Source of the DNA: Sulfuricella sp035530375
GTDB lineage: Bacteria; Pseudomonadota; Gammaproteobacteria; Burkholderiales; Sulfuricellaceae
Direction: 5' to 3'
Assembly: GCA_035530375.1 (NCBI GenBank)
Contig: DATKUY010000005.1
Location: 54,616 to 118,615, forward strand
DNA length: 64,000 bases
The stretch's first letter is position 1; every line of letters begins with the position of its first letter. A program made the translations under genes and the position numbers. Below the pieces are notes generated by a model. That model worked only from the letters and a program-made list of their open reading frames with translations, did no database searches and was not told the DNA's origin. Shown one piece after another: positions 14,451 to 22,147 of this stretch.

Positions 14451-16184
14451 TTATTTAAGCAACACCGTACCGAGCACGGATTGGCTCGCATTGTTTGTCC
14501 CACTAAACGACACCAGCGCTCCGGCCGCATTCGGACCAATAAAGACACCGGATGCTTCCCCCTTTACCGTGGCAGTTCCACCAATCGTACTCCCTACCTG
14601 AATCGGTATGCCGCCGCATGAGCTCCCCGAACTGCACCCGGCATTCTGCCCGGCAAATTGCTGCAATGTTCCTGCATATTGAAGAGCGAAAGCCCGCGTG
14701 CCCGTTCCGGCAAGATCCAGCGTTACCGGATTACCTCCGAAGCCCCCGCCAGCGCTCACCGTCAGCGATCCAGTGGTCAGGCTTTGCAGTACGCCGTTTT
14801 CATCCACGATATTCCCCCCGACTGGGGTTGATAGCGTCTTGGTATTGGATACGAAATAATTTGCGGCCTGGATGAAACTCATCGCCTTGTCGGTAAACAT
14901 CAGGAGCATCGTCTTGGGATCGCGCGTCCCATCGCTATCGATGACTGTATCGGCGCCGACATAACGCCCCCATGCCACCTTGGCATCGCCAACCGATGCA
15001 GCTCCAGTATCAATAAACTGGGCAGCTCCTGCCACATATTTGAAATTGTTGCCCGCACCGGAATCGGCGATTAACACCGGAAGTCTGGTGTTCGAGTCGA
15101 GCACTATGTATTGATCCGGTCCCTCGACTACGATGCTGCCATTCCCGGGCCACAATCCATACGTAGGGGTACAAGGGGGAGCGCCAATGCATTCCGTCCT
15201 GTAGCTGAGATCGCCGCCCACGCCGCCGAATCCGATGGGCGCAACAAAAATGTTCACGCCACTCACCAGACCGCCCGTGGAAGTGTTAGTGGTAATGATT
15301 GTCGGGGGCGGTGGGGGCGGCGGCACTACCACGCTCTCCATCAAACCGCCGGACGGTGGCGGGGGTGCAGCCGGCAAAGGAGGGGACGCTTCGGGTGCCG
15401 GGGCTGCCTCACCCTGCTTTTGTTCAGACTCTTTCCCGTCAGAAGAACTGGAGGGACTACCCGCCGCGGACGCTTTCTTCTCGCCCGATTTCTGTTTATC
15501 CCCCTTGCCGCCATCCTCCTGTTTCTTCTTGTCTTCCTTCCCTTGTGACTTTGCCTTTGGCGCTTCGAAAATAGACGGCATCGTTGGCAAAATGACCGCC
15601 GGAACCCCCAAACTGGATGCATACGCTACCTGGTTAGGGCCGACAAAGGTCCCGTTAACCGATGTAGCGCCAACATTGACCTTGTTATAGGTTCCTGCGG
15701 GCAAATCCGGCATCGCCACGGGCAGGTGCACCGTCTCATGGTCCGTGCCGCGGATGCCGATCGTTGCCGCTGGCGTGCTGATGCCATAATTTGCATGATT
15801 CACGCGACCGATGACACCCGTTATCGCGCGAAACCCCCCTTTCAATAGTGAAAAGAAGCCTCGTTCGCTTCCATCGGCCTTGCCGTTGAATTTGTATTCT
15901 TCCACTCGCAACGACGTTTCTGCGCGCACTGCCAGGATACCGCCATCGACCATGAGAAGTTGGGCGCTCCCGCCTTTCCCCGTCAAGATGGACTCCTTTT
16001 CATTGATCTCGTCGCCTTTTCTGGCCGCTCTCTCCTTGCCATCCCGTCCAACCACGCGCACATCGCCGGAGACGAATTGGAAATGGCCTGCCGCCGCCCA
16101 GGAATGCGCCGGAACCCCGACAGCAAGAATGGCGGCGAATAAAAAACCGGCCCAGGTTATCCGGTGAAGATATCGATTAATCAT
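14451..16184 (-). CDS. FecR-domain protein with TbpB-like C-terminus, possible Slam cargo
   Basis: A 577-residue exported protein. A signal peptide (about residues 1-28, ending SWAAA) leads to a FecR domain (about 30-170: FVSGDVRVVG, SAQLLMVDGG, GISTPAATIGIRGTDHE). A low-complexity linker rich in Lys, Gly, Ser, then Pro follows (about 215-295). The last 270 residues are Gly/Ser/Thr-rich beta structure. The ending, VKGEASGVFIGPNAAGALVS, resembles the GxFxGPxA signature at the end of TbpB/Slam-dependent surface-protein barrels. Its upstream neighbour is a Slam-like barrel. No lipobox cysteine is seen, so it would not be a classical surface lipoprotein. It is not paired with an iron-type sigma factor. 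The start at 16184 has GAGGAAAAAAC in front. Confidence 0.75.
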   Translation of the reverse strand: MINRYLHRITWAGFLFAAILAVGVPAHSWAAAGHFQFVSGDVRVVGRDGKERAARKGDEINEKESILTGKGGSAQLLMVDGGILAVRAETSLRVEEYKFNGKADGSERGFFSLLKGGFRAITGVIGRVNHANYGISTPAATIGIRGTDHETVHLPVAMPDLPAGTYNKVNVGATSVNGTFVGPNQVAYASSLGVPAVILPTMPSIFEAPKAKSQGKEDKKKQEDGGKGDKQKSGEKKASAAGSPSSSSDGKESEQKQGEAAPAPEASPPLPAAPPPPSGGLMESVVVPPPPPPPTIITTNTSTGGLVSGVNIFVAPIGFGGVGGDLSYRTECIGAPPCTPTYGLWPGNGSIVVEGPDQYIVLDSNTRLPVLIADSGAGNNFKYVAGAAQFIDTGAASVGDAKVAWGRYVGADTVIDSDGTRDPKTMLLMFTDKAMSFIQAANYFVSNTKTLSTPVGGNIVDENGVLQSLTTGSLTVSAGGGFGGNPVTLDLAGTGTRAFALQYAGTLQQFAGQNAGCSSGSSCGGIPIQVGSTIGGTATVKGEASGVFIGPNAAGALVSFSGTNNASQSVLGTVLLK

Positions 16185-16207
16185 GTTTTTTCCTCGTCCA
16201 TCATGCA

Positions 16208-17557
16208 CTATCTGAATTCCCGGCGAACGCTAACCGACAGGTCTTTCCGGTCGTAATCGTTCAATCCTGAATTCGAATCATTGCGGGTATAGGTAAGCTG
16301 CGGCCGAACTATCCAGTTCTGCACCGGTTTCCAGTTCACACCGAAATTCAGGTCGTACTGGTAATCCCGCCGAAAAGTCAGGATCAGCGGATTTATCGCC
16401 AGATAATTCCCTTCCCTGGCACCTAACGAGGCGAAGAAATCCAGCTTGTCGTTCAACCATTTCTGCCCGCCGAGCTTTATCCCGGCAAAGCGCTGTCCAC
16501 CATCCATGCGGGGCGCACCGATTGAAGCAACCGCTTCATCGCCGCCATAAATGCTGGCAAATGCGATGTTCCGGCCCTGGTCGTCGAATGAATGCAGCCA
16601 GCCGACCCCGCCCACGGACAAATTTATATCGTTGGAAGAAAGATCGGAATTCGTCTTGTCATGCCCGTAACTCAGCATGCTGTATTGTCCGAACATGCTG
16701 ACCAGGTTGCGCTGGTTCACCGTGTGCCGCCATTCTGCGGAGTAGCCGGCAGAATCCCGGTTAAACTTGTCGTCCAGATAGAAGATACCCTTCGTGGCCA
16801 TTACGCGAACGACGTCCACACCCTCGCCGATGCTCAATCCTGCCCGTCCATCCACGCTGTCGTAGTTGAAAGTATCCTTGAAGAAATTCACCCGTTTCTT
16901 GCCATCCAGCCCGATGAAAGCCGACACCCCTTTCCTTAACGGATGGGCCACTTCGAAGCCGCCGCCCAGGGTCAAATAGTTATCCCGCGCCGCCACGCCC
17001 CCTTCGGACAATGTCATGAGCGTTCCGAAAAGCGGAACAAAAACCTGGGAGGCGTTCGTTGAGGCGTTGACATTGGTGTCGTACCCCAGCGTGCCTTCCA
17101 GGTAGCCGCTAACCGCTGTTTTGGGATTTAGCTTGTCGTCAATCGCCGCAAGGTACTTCTCCATTACAATTCTAGCGACTGGCGGGGGATTCTGCTCCAT
17201 CGCCGCCTCGAATCCGGCTTTGGCGCGCAGGTAGTCGCCCAGCGCAAAATAGGCTCTTGCCAGGTCGACCCTGGCACCCGCGAAATCGGGATTAACCGCC
17301 AGCACACGCTCGAGGGCGAGCGTTGCCCGATCCGGCTTGCCGCTGTCAAGCGCAGTGATGCCCAACAGGTAATCGTACTTGATATTGCCTGACATCTCGA
17401 ACTCGGCCGGAGCCAGCAATGCATACGCCTCCGCCGCCTTGCCCGCATCCAGCAGTGATTGCGCCTTGGCCATATCCGGCCCGGTTCCGGCACTGGCCTG
17501 GGCAGCTACGCACAGAACAATGGCCGCGGCCAATTGCTTGTAAAAATCAGGCTTCAT
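16208..17557 (-). CDS. Slam-like outer-membrane protein (TPR plus beta-barrel)
   Basis: A 449-residue protein with a signal peptide (ends AQASAG, about residue 24). Three TPR-like helical repeats (about 28-140; VDLARAYFALGDYLRAKAGF) are followed by the family-typical NPPPVARIVMEKYLAAID. A C-terminal barrel of about 300 residues has alternating hydrophobic strands ending in aromatic/Arg (DLSVSVRREFR). This TPR-plus-barrel layout is that of Slam (DUF560) surface-lipoprotein assembly modifiers, which move TbpB-like cargo across the outer membrane. The next gene, 23 bases downstream, encodes a protein with a TbpB-like end, supporting a translocon/cargo pair. A generic porin or polysaccharide-export barrel is the alternative. 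Confidence 0.7.
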   Translation of the reverse strand: MKPDFYKQLAAAIVLCVAAQASAGTGPDMAKAQSLLDAGKAAEAYALLAPAEFEMSGNIKYDYLLGITALDSGKPDRATLALERVLAVNPDFAGARVDLARAYFALGDYLRAKAGFEAAMEQNPPPVARIVMEKYLAAIDDKLNPKTAVSGYLEGTLGYDTNVNASTNASQVFVPLFGTLMTLSEGGVAARDNYLTLGGGFEVAHPLRKGVSAFIGLDGKKRVNFFKDTFNYDSVDGRAGLSIGEGVDVVRVMATKGIFYLDDKFNRDSAGYSAEWRHTVNQRNLVSMFGQYSMLSYGHDKTNSDLSSNDINLSVGGVGWLHSFDDQGRNIAFASIYGGDEAVASIGAPRMDGGQRFAGIKLGGQKWLNDKLDFFASLGAREGNYLAINPLILTFRRDYQYDLNFGVNWKPVQNWIVRPQLTYTRNDSNSGLNDYDRKDLSVSVRREFR

Positions 17558-17566
17558 CTCTATCTT

Positions 17567-18331
17567 TCAAAATTCGAATATGTGATTGTTTCGCAACATG
17601 CGCGGATTGAATTCCGCCGAGGACACCATGATTTCCCGCATGGTAAGCTCGATTTCGTTCGGCTTCAAATGTGTGATGTAAATTTCCGCCGGACGCCGCA
17701 GCTTCTGCAGATCCTCGGCCAGCAGGCTGGGACAGTAGTGTTTGGCACGGATGGCCAGATCCTTTTCTCGGTCGCAGAACGCGGTTTCGACGATCAGATA
17801 GCGCAGGTTTTCGATCTGGTTGACCGCTTCCCACAAGGCATCGTTGACGGTGGTATCGCCGCTGAATGCCAGGCTGTGCTCGCCGCTGTCGAGATGGAAG
17901 CCGACCGTGGGCACCACGTGGTTGGCCGGCAGGGGAGTGATTTTCCGCCCATTGATCTCCACCGTCTGCCCAAGCGAGATGACCTCATAGACCATGAAAG
18001 GATTTTCACGGTCTGGAATTATGTTGAAGTCCGGCCAGATATCCCAGTTAAACAGATGCTGCTTGAGAACCCGGTGGGTTTCCCCGGTGGCATGAAGGGT
18101 AATCGGCTTGTCACGAAGCCAGCCTACCGTATCCACCAGGAAGGGGATGCTCGCGATATGATCGAGGTGGGCATGGGTAATGAAAATGTGGTCGATTAAC
18201 TTGAGCTCCGCCAGCGTCAGATCGCCCACGCCGGTTCCCGCATCGATCAGGATGTCGTGATCGAGCAGGAATGAAGTCGTGCGCAGACCCTTGCCGATAC
18301 CTCCGCTACAACCCAGAACTCGCAATTTCAT
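17567..18331 (-). CDS. Class II cyclic-nucleotide phosphodiesterase-like MBL-fold hydrolase
   Basis: A 254-residue metallo-beta-lactamase fold protein. The metal-binding signature is THAHLDH (about residues 62-68), with downstream ligands in NHVVPTVGF, SGDTT and ITHLKPNE. The sequence resembles class II 3',5'-cyclic nucleotide phosphodiesterases (CpdP/PDE1 type). It lies 15 bases after the adenylate cyclase gene, so breaking down the cAMP made by its neighbour is the simplest role. It has no signal peptide and should be cytosolic. A different phosphodiester or lactone substrate cannot be excluded. Confidence 0.8.
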   Translation of the reverse strand: MKLRVLGCSGGIGKGLRTTSFLLDHDILIDAGTGVGDLTLAELKLIDHIFITHAHLDHIASIPFLVDTVGWLRDKPITLHATGETHRVLKQHLFNWDIWPDFNIIPDRENPFMVYEVISLGQTVEINGRKITPLPANHVVPTVGFHLDSGEHSLAFSGDTTVNDALWEAVNQIENLRYLIVETAFCDREKDLAIRAKHYCPSLLAEDLQKLRRPAEIYITHLKPNEIELTMREIMVSSAEFNPRMLRNNHIFEF

Positions 18332-18346
18332 GGCAATCGACTCTCG

Positions 18347-20563
18347 CTATTTGGTGTGAAACACAAACACGCCATCCCAGTTCTCCTCCGGGGGATTGGC
18401 ACGGAAATAGGCAATACGCTCCAGGTACAGGGGATACAGAAGCGATTGCGGCGACATCTTCTGCAGGTTGAGCAATTGCATTTCCGCCAGATCCCACTTC
18501 TGCGAACGATACAACCTGATCGCCTGTTTCCACAATTCCAGTTCATCCAGAACCGCCTTGTCTGCCTGGCCGGCCAGCCCAATCGGCTCATAAATGGCCA
18601 CCGGCTCGCCCTTGCCCTTGACCCGTACCTGATCGAGTTCCCGGAACACCATATCCGGCAACAGTTTTTGCGTAGTTTCACCGGCAATGATGCCGACACC
18701 GTATATCTTGGTCAACCCCTCCAGGCGCGATCCCAGATTCACCGCATCGCCCATCACCGTATAGGCCATGCGGAATTCCGAACCCATGTTGCCAACGCTC
18801 ATGGTACCGGTGTTGAGACCGACACCGATCCGGATTTCCGGCCAGCCCCTGGCCTTGAACTGCTCGCGTAGCGAGATCATGGCTTGCTGCATTTCCATCG
18901 CGGCCAGCATGGCATTGCGAGCATGGGCAGGGTCTTTTATCGGCGCGCCCCAGAAGGCCATGATGGCATCGCCGATGTATTTGTCGATGGTACCGCGATG
19001 CTTGTGGATGATGCGCGTCATCGGCGTCATGTACTCGTTCATGAGCAAGGACAATTCCTTCGGGTTCAGTCCTTCTGAAATCGTGGTGAAGCCGCGCACA
19101 TCGGAAAACAGCACAGTCATTTCCCGGCTCTCGCCCTCCATGCTGAAATTGCCCGGGTTCTCGCTCATTTCATCCACCAGCTCCGGCGGCACATACTGCC
19201 CGAACAGGCCGGTGATCTGGCGCTTCGCCCTCGATTCGACAAAGAAGCCATAGGACATGCTGAGCATGAACAGCATGCTGATCATCAGTAGCGTGGCGGC
19301 GAGCGGCATCACCGTATTGGCATACTGCCAGAGTGCGAGATTGACGCCGATCACCAGCAGCAATACGGCAACTGCGGTGAACGAAGCACGGATGGGGCTC
19401 AGCAAGGGCAGAGCGAAGGCGAGTAACAGGCCGAGCAGCAGCATTTCAACGATTTCGGCTCCCATGATGAAGGCGGGTTTTTGCTTGATGTTGTGATCCA
19501 GCATTCCGGCAATCAGGTTGGCGTGCACCTCCACTCCCGGATACACTGCGCCGACCGGAGTGGAACGCATATCCATCAATCCCGGCGCTGTGGTGCCGAC
19601 CAGTACGATGGCGCCCTCCAGATCTTTGGCGCTGGCGCGGCCGTGCAATACATCCGCTGCGGAAATATAGCGAAAACTCCCTTGCTGGCCGCGATAGGGG
19701 ATCAGGGCGCTGACATTTTCGTCCACCGGGATATTTATTTTTCCTACGCGCAGCCATTCCAGCGCATCGCGGTTGTCGTCGCCAAAGACCGCCTGGACGG
19801 AGGGGATGCCGAGAAGCGTCCGCACCACCGCGAGCGAAAGCGATTCATAGTAGGCGCCGCGGTATTCCATCAGCATCGGCACCCGTCGGGCAACGCCATC
19901 GAAATCCATCAGGGGGTTGAAGTGACCGGCGCCATGGGCGGCCTTCTGGAATTCCGGCAGGTTGGCGCCATAGCCGGTGGCGCTGACAAAGGCGATCTGG
20001 CTGCCTTTGAAGGTACCGGCGGGGAAAGCCGGGGCGGGCAACAGGCCGGAAACCCGATCCTGGTTGCTGGTGAAATAATAGCCCAGCACTACCGGGCGCC
20101 CCGCCAGCTTTTGGGCGAAGATACGGTCGTGATCGAGCCGCGGACGCAACCGCTCCAGGCTCGCCTGGAACTGCGGAAGGTTTTTCAGTTCCTTCTGGCC
20201 GAGCCGCTCCAGCGCTTCCAGCCCCGAGCTTTCATCCCGCTCCGCAAACACCACGTCGAAACCGACCACGGCCACATGGTAGCGGTCGTACAGTTGGTCC
20301 AGCATTGCTCCCAGCTTGTCGCGGCCCCACGGCCACCGCCCCTCCTCGGCCAGGCTTTTCTCGTCGATATCGACGATGACGATGCGGCGGTCAACCGTTC
20401 GCGGCATGGTCAGCCGCAAACGCATATCGTAGCTGATCGCCTCGATATGCCGGACAAAGGGAATCTCGATAACCGTCGCCGCATGCAGCAGAAAAACCAG
20501 CAGCACCGCCAATCCGATGGCGATGGGGATAACATGCTTTTTCAGGGCCGGGGCCAGCTTCAC
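18347..20563 (-). CDS. CHASE2-domain class III adenylate cyclase
   Basis: A 738-residue membrane enzyme. One N-terminal membrane helix (about 12-30) is followed by an extracytoplasmic CHASE2 domain (about 40-360; ISYDMRLRLTMPR, DIDEKSLAEEGRWPW), then three membrane helices (about 368-440). The cyclase domain (about 480-660) has metal aspartates D488 (FSDVRGF) and D532 (GDAIMAFWG), adenine-selecting K528/D606 and transition-state N609/R613, so it should be active and make cAMP. A short helical tail follows. It overlaps the FHA gene by four bases and is followed by a probable cAMP phosphodiesterase. The CHASE2 ligand is unknown. Confidence 0.92.
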   Translation of the reverse strand: MKLAPALKKHVIPIAIGLAVLLVFLLHAATVIEIPFVRHIEAISYDMRLRLTMPRTVDRRIVIVDIDEKSLAEEGRWPWGRDKLGAMLDQLYDRYHVAVVGFDVVFAERDESSGLEALERLGQKELKNLPQFQASLERLRPRLDHDRIFAQKLAGRPVVLGYYFTSNQDRVSGLLPAPAFPAGTFKGSQIAFVSATGYGANLPEFQKAAHGAGHFNPLMDFDGVARRVPMLMEYRGAYYESLSLAVVRTLLGIPSVQAVFGDDNRDALEWLRVGKINIPVDENVSALIPYRGQQGSFRYISAADVLHGRASAKDLEGAIVLVGTTAPGLMDMRSTPVGAVYPGVEVHANLIAGMLDHNIKQKPAFIMGAEIVEMLLLGLLLAFALPLLSPIRASFTAVAVLLLVIGVNLALWQYANTVMPLAATLLMISMLFMLSMSYGFFVESRAKRQITGLFGQYVPPELVDEMSENPGNFSMEGESREMTVLFSDVRGFTTISEGLNPKELSLLMNEYMTPMTRIIHKHRGTIDKYIGDAIMAFWGAPIKDPAHARNAMLAAMEMQQAMISLREQFKARGWPEIRIGVGLNTGTMSVGNMGSEFRMAYTVMGDAVNLGSRLEGLTKIYGVGIIAGETTQKLLPDMVFRELDQVRVKGKGEPVAIYEPIGLAGQADKAVLDELELWKQAIRLYRSQKWDLAEMQLLNLQKMSPQSLLYPLYLERIAYFRANPPEENWDGVFVFHTK

Positions 20564-21324
20564 TTGAGATAGAACTCCATCTTCACGCCAGCCAGATCGA
20601 TAATGTCGTGATCCACCAGTTGGCGCGGGCGGGCATCGAGCGTCTGGCCATTCACTGCCGGATGGAGATCGCCCTGGACATGGGTAAGAAAATAACCATG
20701 AGGGCGCCTGGTGATGACCGCAACCTGGACGCCGGGCTTGCCCAGTGAGGTCAAGGTCTTGACCAGATCCAGTTCCTTGCCGATGTTCGGGCCGTTCAAT
20801 ATCTGGATGGCGGCATGGATTCCCTTCGCTTCCGCCGGAGCCGGGTCCGGCGGCGCAACTTTCCCGGCGTGAGCGGCTTCCGGCACGGCCAAAGGTGGGG
20901 CATTCGCCATCGGGCCATCGGCAGGCCGGGCACCCCCCGCCGATGGGGACGCCGCGCCGGGCGGCCTGCGCAGGATCAGGGTTTTTTCGAAATCCTGCGC
21001 CTCTACTTCAGGAGTAGCCCTTTTCCCTTCGAATGCCTGAAGGTTGACATATTTCAGGCGGTATTTGCCGATCTCGATCTCATCGCCGTGCTGCAGCGCC
21101 TGTTTCATGACCGGGAGATTATTCACCAGGGTGCTGTTGGTGCTGCCCATATCTTCCACAAAGGATTCATTATGCCGGGTGATGATGGCGGCATGCTCCC
21201 CGCTGATCGCCAGGTTGTCGATCTGGATGTCGTTGTGCGGCTTGCGTCCGATGGTGATGCGCTCCTTGTCGAGCTCGACCTCTCTGATTTGCTGGCCGTC
21301 CAGGGTGATGATCAGCTTCGCCAT
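20560..21324 (-). CDS. Protein with two FHA phosphothreonine-binding domains
   Basis: A 254-residue cytosolic protein. The first FHA domain (about residues 20-95) has IGRKPHNDIQI, SGEHA and DMGSTNSTLVNN, the Arg, Ser-x-x-His and Asn positions that bind phosphothreonine. A Pro/Ala-rich linker (about 115-165) leads to a more divergent FHA-like domain (about 170-254; GKPGVQVAVITRR, VNGQTLDARPRQLVDHDIIDLAG). Lying between a PP2C phosphatase and a cyclase, and downstream of a Ser/Thr kinase, it is probably the reader of that kinase's phosphorylation and may dock the cyclase. The second domain lacks an obvious canonical SxxH and may bind something else. Confidence 0.88.
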   Translation of the reverse strand: MAKLIITLDGQQIREVELDKERITIGRKPHNDIQIDNLAISGEHAAIITRHNESFVEDMGSTNSTLVNNLPVMKQALQHGDEIEIGKYRLKYVNLQAFEGKRATPEVEAQDFEKTLILRRPPGAASPSAGGARPADGPMANAPPLAVPEAAHAGKVAPPDPAPAEAKGIHAAIQILNGPNIGKELDLVKTLTSLGKPGVQVAVITRRPHGYFLTHVQGDLHPAVNGQTLDARPRQLVDHDIIDLAGVKMEFYLK

Positions 21325-21328
21325 GTGT

Positions 21329-22147
21329 CTACCTCATTCCCGATCTGTTTTTGAACCATGCGGAAAGCCGGGCAAAAATGCCGCGGCTGGCCGGAAAATC
21401 ACGCAAAATACGCACCAGCACGACTGAAATATTATCGCGCCCGCCGTTGTCGTTGGCCATTTGCACCAATTGCAGGGCAGCCAGCTCCAGATTGGTGCCG
21501 AGCACATTCAGGGTCAACTCGATTTCCTCGTCGCCGACCATGTCGTTGAGTCCGTCGGAGCACAGCAGATAAAGGTCGCCCGGCAATACCTCATGCTCCT
21601 GTATTTCAGCCTCCACCACCGGGTCGACGCCGAGCGCGCGGGTGACCAGGTTTTTGTTGCTGGACAAGCGCGCCTCCTCCTTGCTAACCATACCGCTGTC
21701 GATCTGCTCCTGCAACAGGGAATGATCGCGAGTGATCTGCTCGAACTGCTGCTGGCGGTAACGATACAGCCGGGAATCGCCGATATGCGCCACGGTAGCC
21801 CGGTTATCGTGAAACAGCACGGACACCAGCGTAGTGCCCATCCCCGAGTACTGGGGCTGGCTTTGCGCCGTCCGGTAGATCGCGGCATTGGCTTTCCCGA
21901 TCTCGCTTGCGAGCGCCAGGCCCGCATCCTGTTCCGGCATTCCGGCGTGCAGCGCCGATTTCAGCCCTTTCGCCAGCATCGTCACGGCAATGCCGCTCGC
22001 CACCTCACCGGCATTGTAGCCGCCCATGCCATCAGCCAGGATGGCAAAGCCGGCCTCGGCATCGGCGGCGACGCTGTCCTCATTGTGCGAGCGCACCTTG
22101 CCGGGGTCGGTCAGGGCGACGATCTCGAGTGATTGGCGTAAATCCAT
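21329..22147 (-). CDS. PP2C-type Ser/Thr protein phosphatase
   Basis: A 272-residue single-domain phosphatase of the Stp1/PppA kind. The metal-binding motifs are all present: LADGMGGYNAGEVAS (about 38-52), VAHIGDSRLYRYR, LLCSDGLNDMV and GRDNISVVLV. It should dephosphorylate the kinase encoded just upstream and its substrates, including FHA-bound proteins. Its start codon shares one base with the kinase stop region, and the FHA gene follows after four bases, so the three are translationally linked. It has no membrane segment. Confidence 0.93.
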   Translation of the reverse strand: MDLRQSLEIVALTDPGKVRSHNEDSVAADAEAGFAILADGMGGYNAGEVASGIAVTMLAKGLKSALHAGMPEQDAGLALASEIGKANAAIYRTAQSQPQYSGMGTTLVSVLFHDNRATVAHIGDSRLYRYRQQQFEQITRDHSLLQEQIDSGMVSKEEARLSSNKNLVTRALGVDPVVEAEIQEHEVLPGDLYLLCSDGLNDMVGDEEIELTLNVLGTNLELAALQLVQMANDNGGRDNISVVLVRILRDFPASRGIFARLSAWFKNRSGMR

